In this document: positions 18,004-27,066 of the stretch, piece by piece
Layout: each line of letters starts with the position of its first letter
How positions within the stretch are numbered: position 1 is the stretch's first letter
Source: JBCCJA01 sp039045975
Lineage (GTDB): Bacteria > Planctomycetota > Planctomycetia > Planctomycetales > Planctomycetaceae
Direction: 5' to 3'
Length of the DNA stretch: 47,365 nt
NCBI GenBank assembly: GCA_039045975.1
Contig: JBCCJA010000025.1
Coordinates: 1 to 47,365, forward strand
Program-made: the position numbers and the translations under genes
Notes under the pieces: model-generated
Seen by the model: the letters and a program-made list of their open reading frames with translations, nothing else
The model's database searches: none
Told to the model about the DNA's origin: nothing

Positions 18004-18016
18004 GTAGTTTAATTAA

Positions 18017-18502
18017 ATGCGAATCCGCGCCCCGAAGACCGCCAACGTCGATCTCGATCTCACGCCGATGATCGACATCGTCTTTCAATTGATCGCCTTC
18101 TTCATGGTGATCAACAACTTCGAGGCGTCGCGGGCCGACGAGCGGGTGAAGCTGCCGGAGAACGAGTTCGCGATCCCGGCCGAGGCGGCCCCGCCCGACG
18201 AGCTGCTCTTGAACCTCGGCTATGAACGGAACGCGGCCGGGCTGATCACCGACGGGCCGTTCCTGTTCCACCGCGACGGGCGGTCGTACGGCCCCGACGA
18301 GGTCCCGACGGTGCTGACCCGCGAGGCGAAATATACGTCCGACCTGGGCGGCGACCCGGCCGACGTCACCGTCACCGTCCGGGCCGACGCGACGCTGCCG
18401 ACCGGCACGGTCCGCGACGTGATCGACGCCGCCCGCGGCGTCGGCTACGTGAAGTTCGCGTTCAAGGCGACCGCGACCGACCCGGGCGGGGCGACGCCGT
18501 GA
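18017..18502 (+). CDS. ExbD/TolR family biopolymer transport protein (first)
   Basis: A protein of 161 residues. A short cytoplasmic start leads to one membrane span (LDLTPMIDIVFQLIAFFMVI) whose Asp20 matches the proton-carrying Asp of ExbD/TolR. A periplasmic domain follows, ending in GTVRDVIDAARGVGYVKFAF, the usual beta-alpha fold. It works with ExbB at 16532. The RAYT element now separates it from exbB. Its stop overlaps the GTG start of the second ExbD. Confidence 0.93.
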   Translation: MRIRAPKTANVDLDLTPMIDIVFQLIAFFMVINNFEASRADERVKLPENEFAIPAEAAPPDELLLNLGYERNAAGLITDGPFLFHRDGRSYGPDEVPTVLTREAKYTSDLGGDPADVTVTVRADATLPTGTVRDVIDAARGVGYVKFAFKATATDPGGATP

Positions 18503-18984
18503 GGTTCGGGGGCGAACACCGCTCTGCCCAGCGCATCGAGTCGCCGACGGCGGCGTTGATCGACGTCGTGTTCCTGCTGCTGATCTTTTTCATGCTGACG
18601 CTGAAGATCACGCCGCCGGAGGGCGAGCTCGACCTCGCCGTGCCGGCCTCGGCGGCGGCGAACGAGTCGCCCGACCCGCTGCTGCCGCCGCTGCGGGTCG
18701 AGCTGACGGCCGACGCCGGCGGCGGGCTCGCGTCGCTGACGCTCGACGGGGCCGACCTCGGCGGCGGCCCCGACGCCCTCGAACGGCTGCACGAGTCGGT
18801 CGTCGACACCGTCGTGCTCGCCGACGGGTCGGTCTCGGACGAGGCGGCGGTGACGCTCGACGTCGACGAACGGCTCAACTACGAGTTCTTCGTCGACGCG
18901 ATGGCCGCCGTCCGCAGCCGCCGCGACCCGGCCGGCAAGGTCGTGCCGATGGTCGAGACGGTGCGGCTGACGCCGCGGGGATGA
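18499..18984 (+). CDS. ExbD/TolR family biopolymer transport protein (second)
   Basis: A second ExbD paralogue of 161 residues with a GTG start that overlaps the previous gene by four bases. The span SPTAALIDVVFLLLIFFMLT carries the conserved Asp22. The periplasmic part is longer and less conserved (LDLAVPASAAANESPDP, then LNYEFFVDAMAAVRS). Two different ExbD proteins beside one ExbB are common in planctomycetes and suggest a heterodimeric ExbD partner in the channel. Confidence 0.9.
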   Translation: MRFGGEHRSAQRIESPTAALIDVVFLLLIFFMLTLKITPPEGELDLAVPASAAANESPDPLLPPLRVELTADAGGGLASLTLDGADLGGGPDALERLHESVVDTVVLADGSVSDEAAVTLDVDERLNYEFFVDAMAAVRSRRDPAGKVVPMVETVRLTPRG

Positions 18985-19006
18985 CGCGAACGAAGCGAGG
19001 GGCGAA

Positions 19007-19056
19007 GAGCGAGGAGCGAATAGGACTGGGGACGAGAGCCTATTCGCTGCTCGCTC
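19007..19056. repeat. Long imperfect inverted repeat after exbD
   Basis: AGCGAATAGG (19015-19024) pairs perfectly with CCTATTCGCT (19039-19048). After a G-G mismatch the stem continues for seven more pairs (19007-19013 with 19050-19056). The loop has 14 bases. No T-tract follows, so it is not a standard intrinsic terminator. It fills the 164-base gap between exbD and the glycosyltransferase genes and may end or process the exb transcript. Confidence 0.6.
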
Positions 19057-19148
19057 CTCCCTGCTCGCTGTCCCCCGACTCCCGTTGAGGCGTTTCGGCC
19101 CGCTGTCCTACGGTGCGTCGCCGCCCGCCCGACCGGTCGCGACCCGCG

Positions 19149-20936
19149 ATGCCGACGCCGAAGCCCCCGTCTGTCACGAACGAGCCCCGCCGGTTGCCGG
19201 CCTGGGGGCCGTTGGCGGTCGTGGTGTTCGGCGTCGTCGTGCTCGGGGCGAACCTCGGCGGGGGGCGGGTGCTGACGTATCACGAGGCGGTCATCACGCA
19301 GCCGGCGCGGGAAATGGTCGCGACCGGCGACTGGCTCGTGCCGACGTTCGGCGGCGTCGTCTTCCCCGACAAGCCCCCGCTGGCGAGCTGGCTGGTCGCG
19401 GGCTCGGCGCTGCTGTTCGGCGGGTTCGACGAGGCGGTGGTGCGGTTCCCGGCGGTGCTGGCGGCGGTCGTGGCGGCGGTGACGGTCGCGGTGCTCGGGG
19501 CGGAACTGTGCGGGCGGACCGTCGGCCTCGTGGCCGGGTTCGTGCAGCTGACGAGTTATTGGACGCTGATGCAGGGCCGGCTGGCCGAGCCCGACATGCC
19601 GCTGTGCGCCTGCGTGACGGTCGCGATGGCGGCGTTCTGCCGCGGCGTGATCTTCCGGACCGACCCCGACGAGCCGTTCTCGCCGCGGGCGAAGGTGACG
19701 TTCCTGGCCGCGTCGGGGCTGGCGTTCCTGGCGAAGGGGCCGATCGCGTTGGCGTTCATCGGCGGCGGGATCGGGCTGTACGTAGTGCTGACGCGGCGGT
19801 GGTCGACGGCGGGGTTCCTGCTCAGTCCGGTCGGTTGGGCGGTGTTTCTGGCGGCGACGGTCGGGTGGCCGGCCGGGGCTTACTTTTCCCGGCCGGAGAT
19901 TTTTGACGGCTGGCTGACGCACAACCTCGGCCGGTTCGGCGGCGACCTGCCGGGCGAACAAGACCCGTGGACCTACGCGACGGCGTTGCCACTGCTGCTG
20001 CTGCCGTGGCTGCCGTTCACGATCGGCGGCGGGGTGTCGGTGGTACGCACCGTCGGCGGGGAACATTCGACGCGTCGCGAGGCTTGGAAGTTCTTCGCGT
20101 GCTGGACGATGTTCGGGCTGTGCCTGCTGCAGGCGGCGGCGTTCAAGCACAAGCACTATCTGCTGCCGGTCTTGCCGCCGCTGAGCCTGCTGTCCGCGTC
20201 GGGGCTGGTCGCGTGGTCGCGGGTGACGTGGCGGACTTCGTTCGTGCCGGGGCTGTTGGCGACGTCGATCGTCGGCGCCGTCGTGGCGGTCTGCCTGACG
20301 TCGGAAGAACTGCGTCCGGGTCTCGGCGTGGCGGTGGCGACGCCGCTTTCGATCGTCGCGGTCGGCGGGACGGCGGCGTTGTTCGCGGGGCGGTTCGGGG
20401 CGTGGCGTTGGCACCTCGGACTGGGCCTCGGGACGGCGGCGGCGGTGGCGGCGGCGGTGCAGACGCAGGTGCTGCCGCGGTTCGATTCATACCGAGACCA
20501 AGCGGTCTTCGCGGGCCGCGTCGGGCGGCTCGTGCCGGAGGGGCGGGCGGTCTCGGTCGTCGGGCTGCCGGAGAGTCAGATCATGTGCTATCTGCCGGTC
20601 GATTCGCCGCGGGTCGACGACCCGGAGGCGTTCCGGAAGGTGCTCGACGAAGCCGACCGCGACGACGGCGAGGCCCCGTCGGTCTACTCGGTCATGCCGC
20701 GGCGGTTGGCCGAGGACTTCATCGCGGACGGCGGCGGGCGGGTGCTCGACCGCTGCGACTCGGTGCGGAAGCGGGAGGCCGAGGGCGACCGGCTGACCCT
20801 CGTCGGGTTCTTCGGGCCGGCGAACGGACCGCTCGTCACGTCGGGGGCCGACACGCCGGCGCGGCTTCCGCCGCGGCCCCTGCGGGTCGTCGCGGCCCCG
20901 GAACTGCTCACGCCACCGGGGAGCGCGATCCGATGA
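19149..20936 (+). CDS. ArnT/PMT-like membrane glycosyltransferase (first of a tandem pair)
   Basis: An integral membrane protein of 595 residues in the GT39/GT83 superfamily (PMT_2, ArnT-like). After one N-terminal span comes the first periplasmic loop with TYHEAVITQPAREMVATGDW, whose Glu in the HE pair fits the catalytic acidic residue of this superfamily. It is followed by VPTFGGVVFPDKPPLASWLV, the conserved F..KPP block. Many further spans run to ~residue 450, with AAFKHKHYLLPVLPPLSLL near the end and a soluble C-terminal domain. Such enzymes move sugars from polyprenyl phosphates to lipid A or proteins. ATG 19149 is chosen. Its stop overlaps the start of a close paralogue. Confidence 0.9.
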   Translation: MPTPKPPSVTNEPRRLPAWGPLAVVVFGVVVLGANLGGGRVLTYHEAVITQPAREMVATGDWLVPTFGGVVFPDKPPLASWLVAGSALLFGGFDEAVVRFPAVLAAVVAAVTVAVLGAELCGRTVGLVAGFVQLTSYWTLMQGRLAEPDMPLCACVTVAMAAFCRGVIFRTDPDEPFSPRAKVTFLAASGLAFLAKGPIALAFIGGGIGLYVVLTRRWSTAGFLLSPVGWAVFLAATVGWPAGAYFSRPEIFDGWLTHNLGRFGGDLPGEQDPWTYATALPLLLLPWLPFTIGGGVSVVRTVGGEHSTRREAWKFFACWTMFGLCLLQAAAFKHKHYLLPVLPPLSLLSASGLVAWSRVTWRTSFVPGLLATSIVGAVVAVCLTSEELRPGLGVAVATPLSIVAVGGTAALFAGRFGAWRWHLGLGLGTAAAVAAAVQTQVLPRFDSYRDQAVFAGRVGRLVPEGRAVSVVGLPESQIMCYLPVDSPRVDDPEAFRKVLDEADRDDGEAPSVYSVMPRRLAEDFIADGGGRVLDRCDSVRKREAEGDRLTLVGFFGPANGPLVTSGADTPARLPPRPLRVVAAPELLTPPGSAIR

Positions 20937-22708
20937 CGCCCCCGCAAGACTCACCGCACGTCGTGCCGCCGTCGCGTCGCCTGCCGGCGTGGGGGTCGCT
21001 CGCGTTGACGCTGTTCGGGCTGGCGGTGCTGACGCCTGGGCTCGGCTCGACGCGGGTGCTGACGCACCACGAGACGTTCAACACGCAGCCGGCCCGCGAG
21101 ATGCTCGAGACGGGCCAGTGGGTCGTGCCGACGTTCGGCGGGACGACGATCGCGGAACGGCCGCCGCTGACGATCTGGCTGATCGCGGCGTCGCTCGTCG
21201 CGGCGGGCGGGGTCGACGAGTTCGCCGTCCGGCTGCCGACGGTGCTCGCCGCGATCCTGACCGCGAACCTGATCGCACGCCTGGCGGCCCGGCTGCACGG
21301 GCCGGCGTTCAGTCTGATCGCCGGGGCGATCCAACTGACGAGCTTCTACGTCTTCATGCAGGCACGGCTCGCCGAGCCCGACATGCTGCTCTGTGCCGCC
21401 GTCACGCTCGCGATGACGGCGTTCTGCGAGGGCGTGATCTTGCGGCCGGCCGACCCGAAACGTTCGGCGACGTTCGACCCGCTGCGACTGCAGTTCTTCG
21501 CGGGCGTGGGGCTGGCGTTCCTGGCGAAGGGGCCGCTGGGCCTCGTGTTCATCGGCGGCGGGATCGGGCTGTACGCGCTGCTGCGGCTGGCGGAGACGCG
21601 GTCGTTCGCCGAGCCGTGGCGGTTCGTCGGGTTCGGCGTCGCGCCGCTCGGGTGGGTCGTCGCGGCGGTCTGTCTGGTCGGCTGGCCGGCGGCCGCGGTC
21701 TATACGCGGCCCGACCTGTTCCAGGACTGGATGCGGGAAAATCTGGGCCGGTTCGCGGGCGACCTCGGGCACCGGCAGCACCCGCTGTATTACGCCGGCA
21801 TGTTGCCCGCGCTGTTGTTGCCGTGGACGCCGTTCGCGCTCGCCGGGGCGGCGTTGATCGGCCTGCGTCGGGACCGCCGCTGGGTCGGCCCGCTCGAAAC
21901 GGGCGGGCTGCGATCGACGCTGAAGGCCGACGACGCCGGGCTGGCCCACCGGTTCCTGCTGTGCTGGCTCGCGGCGGGGATGGCGGTATTGCAGGCGGCG
22001 GCGTTCAAACACAAGCACTACATGATCCCGCTGCTGCCGGCGGCGTCCGTCGCGGCGGCGGTCGGGTTCGACGCGTGGACGCGGATCCGCTGGACGGCGA
22101 AATGGCCGACGTGGGCGGTCTCGGCCGCGGCGGCGGCCGGCATCGTCGCGGCCGTAATCGTGTTACCGCGGGAGGTCCCGGCGGCGGGGGCCGATCTCGC
22201 CGGGGCGGTGACGCTGGCGTGCGTCGGTGTGGCGATCGCGTTCGGCGTCGGCGGTCTCGGCTGGCGGCGGGCCCACGTGCTGACGACTTTGGCGACGGCG
22301 GCGGTCGTCGGCGTGCTCGTCGAAACGCGGGTCGTCCCGCATTACGACTCGTACCGCGACCAGGCGACGTTCGCGAAACGGGTCAACGGCCGCGTGCCGG
22401 ACGGGACGGCGATCGAAGTCGTCGGGCTGCCGGAGAACCACGTGACGGCGTACCTCCGCGGGCCGCTGCAGATCCACGACGAACCGACCGAATTCGCCGC
22501 CGACGTGCCCCGCACGGGGCCGCGGTACGCCGTCATGTTCGCCCGCGAGGCGGAGAAACTCGGCGACGCGGCGACCGTCGTCGACCGCTGCGACACGCTG
22601 CGTAAGCGGGAGACCGAGGCGACGCGGCTGGTGCTCGTCGAAGTCGAGGTCGACGCCGGGCCGGTCCGCTTCGCGGACGCGTCGACGGACGGCGGCCGCA
22701 TACACTGA
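20933..22708 (+). CDS. ArnT/PMT-like membrane glycosyltransferase (second of a tandem pair)
   Basis: A paralogue of the preceding gene, 591 residues, sharing its blocks in the same order: RRLPAWGSLALTLFG, LTHHETFNTQPAREMLETGQW, VPTFGGTTIAERPPLTIWL, LAFLAKGPLGLVFIGGGIGL and AAFKHKHYMIPLLPAASV. The ends share a VVDRCDTLRKRETEATRLVL motif. In the F..KPP block the Lys is replaced by Arg (AERPP). The start codon overlaps the previous stop (ATGA), so the two are translationally coupled. They probably arose by tandem duplication and act on related but different acceptors or donors; neither substrate can be read from sequence. Confidence 0.9.
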   Translation: MTPPQDSPHVVPPSRRLPAWGSLALTLFGLAVLTPGLGSTRVLTHHETFNTQPAREMLETGQWVVPTFGGTTIAERPPLTIWLIAASLVAAGGVDEFAVRLPTVLAAILTANLIARLAARLHGPAFSLIAGAIQLTSFYVFMQARLAEPDMLLCAAVTLAMTAFCEGVILRPADPKRSATFDPLRLQFFAGVGLAFLAKGPLGLVFIGGGIGLYALLRLAETRSFAEPWRFVGFGVAPLGWVVAAVCLVGWPAAAVYTRPDLFQDWMRENLGRFAGDLGHRQHPLYYAGMLPALLLPWTPFALAGAALIGLRRDRRWVGPLETGGLRSTLKADDAGLAHRFLLCWLAAGMAVLQAAAFKHKHYMIPLLPAASVAAAVGFDAWTRIRWTAKWPTWAVSAAAAAGIVAAVIVLPREVPAAGADLAGAVTLACVGVAIAFGVGGLGWRRAHVLTTLATAAVVGVLVETRVVPHYDSYRDQATFAKRVNGRVPDGTAIEVVGLPENHVTAYLRGPLQIHDEPTEFAADVPRTGPRYAVMFAREAEKLGDAATVVDRCDTLRKRETEATRLVLVEVEVDAGPVRFADASTDGGRIH

Positions 22709-22712
22709 CGGC

Positions 22713-23825
22713 ATGCCGCTCCTCGAACGCGACGACCGGGGCCTGTTCTGCCCGGCCGGGAACTTTCACGTCGACCCGTGGCGGCCGGTGCCGCGGGCGG
22801 TCGTGACGCACGCCCACGCCGACCATGCCCGGCCCGGGATGGGCCGCTACCTGACGACGATCGACGGCGAGCACGTGCTCCGCCCGCGGGTCGGCAGGGC
22901 GGCGACGATCGACACGCTCGACTACGGCGAGCGGCTGTCGATCAACGGCGTGACGGTCTCGCTGCACCCGGCGGGTCACATCCTCGGTTCGGCCCAAGTC
23001 CGGCTGGAGCATGGCGGCGAGGTCTGCGTCATCAGCGGCGACTTTAAATGCGACGCGACGCCGGACGGGTCGGTCGTTCCGACCGAAGACCGGACCTGCC
23101 GGGCGTTCGAGCCGGTCCGCTGCCACGCGTTCGTGACCGAAAGCACATTCGGCCTGCCGGTTTATAAATGGCCGCCGCAGGAAGACGTGTTCGCGGAACT
23201 TAATAAATGGTGGGCGTCGAACCGGGACGCGGGCAAAGCGTCGGTTTTATTTTCTTATTCGCTCGGCAAGGCCCAGAGGTTACTCGCCGGGGCCGACGCG
23301 TCGATCGGACCGGTCTTCTGTCACGGCGCGGTAGAGACGTGCAACCGCGGCTACCGCGACGCGGGCGTCGAACTGCCCGAGACGACGCCGGTCGGCCAGA
23401 AGAAAGGGGCACGGCTCTTCGCAGGGTCATTAATCGTCGCCCCGCCGTCGGCGAACGGGACGACGTGGATGCGGCGGTTCGGCGAGTGCTCGACGGCGTT
23501 CGCGTCGGGCTGGATGCTCGTGCGGGGGCAGCGGCGTCGCCGGGCGGTCGACCGCGGGTTCGTGCTCAGCGACCACGCCGACTGGGACGGGCTGCTGGCG
23601 GCGATCAAAGATTCGGGAGCGGAAAAGATCCTCGTCACGCACGGCAACCGCGACACGCTCGTGAAGTACCTCCGCGAACAGGACGTCGACGCCGAAATGC
23701 TCGACGCGTGGTTCGAGGGGGGGGAAGAGGCGGACGAGGTGCCGGGCACCGAGGCCGCCGACGAAGACGGCGATCCCGTCACCGACGGCGATACTTCCCG
23801 CGAAGGCGACACGCCGCAGGCATGA
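22713..23825 (+). CDS. Ligase-associated DNA exonuclease (metallo-beta-lactamase fold)
   Basis: A protein of 370 residues of the beta-CASP-like metallo-beta-lactamase group. HAHADHA (His33, His35, Asp37, His38) is the zinc motif, with HPAGHILGSAQVRLE and VISGDFKCD next, and LSDHADWDGLLAAI plus VTHGNRD near the end. VTESTFGLPVYKWP is diagnostic for the ligase-associated exonuclease family that accompanies a bacterial ATP-dependent DNA ligase. That ligase is encoded 3.2 kb downstream at 27067 rather than adjacent. The last ~40 residues form an acidic tail. It starts four bases after the glycosyltransferase stop, so it may share that transcript. Confidence 0.93.
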   Translation: MPLLERDDRGLFCPAGNFHVDPWRPVPRAVVTHAHADHARPGMGRYLTTIDGEHVLRPRVGRAATIDTLDYGERLSINGVTVSLHPAGHILGSAQVRLEHGGEVCVISGDFKCDATPDGSVVPTEDRTCRAFEPVRCHAFVTESTFGLPVYKWPPQEDVFAELNKWWASNRDAGKASVLFSYSLGKAQRLLAGADASIGPVFCHGAVETCNRGYRDAGVELPETTPVGQKKGARLFAGSLIVAPPSANGTTWMRRFGECSTAFASGWMLVRGQRRRRAVDRGFVLSDHADWDGLLAAIKDSGAEKILVTHGNRDTLVKYLREQDVDAEMLDAWFEGGEEADEVPGTEAADEDGDPVTDGDTSREGDTPQA

Positions 23826-23847
23826 ACACGCCGGCCCGCCGACCGAG

Positions 23848-24555
23848 CTATTTCCGGCGCCGACGGCGGTGAACGACGCAGAGGGCGAACCCGCCGCCGA
23901 GGGCGAGCACGAGGGTGCCAGGCTCGGGGATCGACGCGACGCCGACGAGCACACGCGTCCCGGCCGGGGTCGTCGCGAGGGCATGGAGGAAGGACTGCCC
24001 GAGGGTGTCGATCGCCGCGACGGCGTCGACGCCGCCGACCTGGGGCGTCGGCGTCAACGCGACCCCGCCGGGCGAGAACGTGCCCGGCGGAACGAAAGCG
24101 TCGAGCCCGAACGTCGCGGTCAGCACCGTGCCCGGCGTGCCGGGGTCTTCGCGTTCGAGCGTCAGCCCGGTCAGTCGCAACAGGTCGCCGGGTACGCCCG
24201 GCCCGAAGCCGAGCGCGTCGTCGAAAAAGACGAGGAACGGCGAGGCCCCGGGGGCGAGGTGGTCCTCGGTGAATGTGCCGAAGCCTTCGATCACGAGGTT
24301 GAACCGCTCGATCGCGTAGATCGCGACCTCGGCGAGCAGGCCTTCGTCTGGTGTGCCGAGTTCGACCGCCGCGACGACCGAGAAAGCGGCGTCTTCGCCG
24401 CCGGGCAGGCCGTCGCCCGGGAGCCCGAACCCGTTCGGGCCAGACCCTTCGAGGCGGCCGACGAACTGATAGAGCGTGACTGTCTCGCCACGGGCCGGAG
24501 ACACGCCGACGAGGCACGTCCCGCACACGACGACGGCGAGGCAAGCGCGAAGCAT
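23848..24555 (-). CDS. PEP-CTERM sorting domain-containing secreted protein
   Basis: A secreted protein of 235 residues. A signal peptide (MLRACLAVVVCGTCLVGV) leads to a beta-rich domain (VTLYQFVGRLEGSG). The C-terminus is a textbook PEP-CTERM tag: IPEPGTLVLALGGGFALCVV followed by a run of Arg and a Lys. In characterised systems an exosortase cleaves at this tag to anchor or release the protein outside the cell. No exosortase gene is in the window. ATG 24555 is chosen because it starts the signal peptide; the frame is open to 24612. The gene is convergent with the exonuclease gene. Its function beyond sorting is unknown. Confidence 0.9.
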   Translation of the reverse strand: MLRACLAVVVCGTCLVGVSPARGETVTLYQFVGRLEGSGPNGFGLPGDGLPGGEDAAFSVVAAVELGTPDEGLLAEVAIYAIERFNLVIEGFGTFTEDHLAPGASPFLVFFDDALGFGPGVPGDLLRLTGLTLEREDPGTPGTVLTATFGLDAFVPPGTFSPGGVALTPTPQVGGVDAVAAIDTLGQSFLHALATTPAGTRVLVGVASIPEPGTLVLALGGGFALCVVHRRRRRK

Positions 24556-24795
24556 CGAATTCCGTTTCGATTTGGGCGACGTAAAGATCGCATCGGTTAT
24601 CCCGACTGTCAAAGTCGGTTTCGCCGCGGCATCAAAGGCCGCCCACGAGGCTCAACACAGGACGCAGTGAATCTCTCCGACTCTGACCTCTGCCACAGCC
24701 TGCCGGCCCGTGCCCGAAGTCGGGCGAGACCGAACCGACACCCGAAGGACTCTGAGGCCTGGAACGCCGACGACCGCCCGAACGACGGACCGGCG

Positions 24796-25374
24796 TCAGT
24801 CGAGAATCGGCCGGAGTTCGACGACGTACTTCGTCCGCTGCGAGCCTTCGCCCTTCTCGGTGTAGTTGCCCATCCAAACGTCGTTCGTGCCGCGTTTCGG
24901 CCAGATGACCATGATGCCGTTCAGCGACTCCGGGTCATCGAAATCGATGCGGATCTTGCGGCTGGTGCCGCGGAGCACGCGGTACTGCCCGATCCGCTTC
25001 TGAGACGGCGCCTCCGGCAGTTCGATCTTCAGGCCTTCGCCGGTGATGATCTTTTTCGCCACGCCCGGCAGCCCGCCCTCGAGCGGCGGGAGCGTCACGG
25101 CGACGGCGGCGTCGAAGACGGCCGAGTCCTCAAGGCGGAACTTGCCGGCCCGCGGCTCGGCCGGCTCGTCCTGTTTCTTCGTCGGCTTCAGCTTGTACTC
25201 CCAGACGGTGCCCTCGACCTGATCGTCGGGCAGCCGCGAGCCGTTCGAGCCGTTCGAGCCGCCGAAGGGCGAGTTCGGCAGCCCGGGCAACGACTGCGCC
25301 GAGGCCGCGGTCGCCGAGACGGTCAGCCCGGCGACGAACAAGAATCGTCCGATGCGATTTGCCTTTGGGAACAC
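24796..25374 (-). CDS. Secreted protein of unknown function
   Basis: A protein of 192 residues with a clear signal peptide (MFPKANRIGRFLFVAGL, cleavage after ASA). I chose GTG 25374 because AGGAGAG sits seven bases upstream; a second GTG at 25401 would add nine residues. A Gly/Ser/Asn-rich linker (GGSNGSNGSR) precedes a compact domain with VEGTVWEYKLKPTKKQDE, KFRLEDSAVFDAAV and RKIRIDFDDPESLNGIMVIW. I recognise no named family. The linker comes from a nine-base tandem repeat at ~25242-25262. It is divergent from the sulfatase gene, with a short shared promoter region. Confidence 0.8.
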   Translation of the reverse strand: MFPKANRIGRFLFVAGLTVSATAASAQSLPGLPNSPFGGSNGSNGSRLPDDQVEGTVWEYKLKPTKKQDEPAEPRAGKFRLEDSAVFDAAVAVTLPPLEGGLPGVAKKIITGEGLKIELPEAPSQKRIGQYRVLRGTSRKIRIDFDDPESLNGIMVIWPKRGTNDVWMGNYTEKGEGSQRTKYVVELRPILD

Positions 25375-25453
25375 GTCCGTCTCTCCTAGTGCCCTGAACA
25401 CTCTCTAAAGATCTTGGCCGAGGTGTGTTCTCGGCCGCCGCCCGGGATCGGTC

Positions 25454-26986
25454 ATGAAATTAACGCGACTCGCCGCCTGTGTCTTGCTGTTCTTCGTCGG
25501 CGGCACCGCGTCGGCCGGACAGCCCCACGTGGTGTTCATCATTGCCGACGATATCGGTTGGAACGACCTCGGCTGCTACGGCTCGCCGTCGTCACGGACG
25601 CCGAATATCGACGCGTTCGCCGAAACGGCGACGCGGTTCGACAACGCGTATCTCACCGCGAGCAGTTGCAGCCCGTCGCGGGCGAGCCTGTTGCTCGGCC
25701 GCTACCCCCATAACTGCGGTAAGGCGGGGGAGCTCCACCGGCCGATGCCGGAACACCTCGTCGGGACCGCCTTCACCGCCCTGCTCCGCGAAGCGGGCTA
25801 TCACGCGGAACTCGTCGGCAAGCACCACATGAGCGTCGAACGGCCCGACGGGTCGCCCCGCCCACTCATCAAGCCGGCCTTCGACGCCGTCTCGAGGGGT
25901 CGTGTCCCGGGCAACAGGAGCGGGGCCGCCCCATGGGCCGAGACGATCCGCGACCGGCCGACCGACCGGCCCTGCGTCTTCTGGTTCGCCTCGTCCGACG
26001 CCCACCGCCCCTGGGACGGCGACCTCGACTGGGACGCCGCGAAGTACGGCCCGAAACACGACCCCGCCGCCGTCGTCCCGCCCGCCCCGATGCCCGACAC
26101 GCCCGAGACGCGACAAGACTTCGCGTCGTATCTGAACGAGGTGACGCGGTTCGACTATTTCGTCGGCGAAGTGCTCGCGACGCTCGCGGGCGAGGGCATC
26201 GCCGACGACACGGTCGTGATCGTCACGTCCGACAACGGCCGACCCTTCCCGCGGGCGAAGACGCGGCTGCACGACCCCGGCATGAAGATGCCGCTGCTCG
26301 TCCGGCTGCCGGCCGAGTATCGACAGCCGGCGACGACCGACGCGTTGGCCTCGGCCGTCGACGTCGCGCCGACCGTCTTGGATCTCTGCGGCGTCGCCGT
26401 CCCGGAGACCGTGCAGGGCGTGTCGCTGCTGCCGCTGCTGACCGAGTCGCGGCCGGTCCGCCGGTTCGCCTTCAGCGAGCACAACTGGCACGACCACGCC
26501 GCCCACGGCCGGTCGGTCCGCGACGCGGACGGTTACCTTTACGTCCGCAACGCCCGCCCGGACGGGTCGCCGTGGATCGGTCCGTCCGACTCGATCCGCT
26601 CACCGTCGCACGGGGCCCTGGTCGACCTCCGCGGCGAAAGCCCGGACCGCCTTTCGCCGGCACAGCGCGACGTGTTCGCCTCGCCGCGGCCGGCCGAAGA
26701 GCTCTACTTCACGCCCGACGACCCTGGGCAGGTGAGCGACCTCATCGACGACGCCGGCCATGCCGACAAGCGGGACGAACTCCGCGGCATCCTCGACCGC
26801 TGGCAAGCCGCCACGGCCGACGACCTCCCGGACGACCCGTCGGTGACGTTCATGGACTTGGGAACCGGCGAGGTCCTGCCGAAGTATCTCGACGAACGCG
26901 GCCGCCGCCGGAAAGAGCGTTACATGCGGACCGCCCCGGGCGAGGCGTCCGGCGCGTCACGGGTGAACGACCCCGGGCCGTTCTGA
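25454..26986 (+). CDS. Secreted sulfatase (formylglycine type)
   Basis: A protein of 510 residues with a signal peptide ending TASAG. The alkaline-phosphatase fold is shown by FIIADDIGWNDLGCYG (Asp32, Asp33 bind Ca2+), the modification motif CSPSRASLLLGR (Cys72, converted to formylglycine), VGKHHMS, and VIVTSDNGRPFPRAK with GMKMPLLVRLP after it. It hydrolyses sulfate esters, probably on algal or other polysaccharides; the substrate cannot be deduced. Planctomycetes encode many such enzymes. No maturation enzyme (FGE or anaerobic SME) is in the window. The C-terminal ~70 residues are charged and probably specific to this subfamily. Confidence 0.95.
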   Translation: MKLTRLAACVLLFFVGGTASAGQPHVVFIIADDIGWNDLGCYGSPSSRTPNIDAFAETATRFDNAYLTASSCSPSRASLLLGRYPHNCGKAGELHRPMPEHLVGTAFTALLREAGYHAELVGKHHMSVERPDGSPRPLIKPAFDAVSRGRVPGNRSGAAPWAETIRDRPTDRPCVFWFASSDAHRPWDGDLDWDAAKYGPKHDPAAVVPPAPMPDTPETRQDFASYLNEVTRFDYFVGEVLATLAGEGIADDTVVIVTSDNGRPFPRAKTRLHDPGMKMPLLVRLPAEYRQPATTDALASAVDVAPTVLDLCGVAVPETVQGVSLLPLLTESRPVRRFAFSEHNWHDHAAHGRSVRDADGYLYVRNARPDGSPWIGPSDSIRSPSHGALVDLRGESPDRLSPAQRDVFASPRPAEELYFTPDDPGQVSDLIDDAGHADKRDELRGILDRWQAATADDLPDDPSVTFMDLGTGEVLPKYLDERGRRRKERYMRTAPGEASGASRVNDPGPF

Positions 26987-27066
26987 GTCTCGACGCTGCC
27001 CGCGTCGGCCGGACGACGGGAAAGCGTCTCGCCGACGAACGGCGAGCCGCGCTCTATCCTCCCGGC

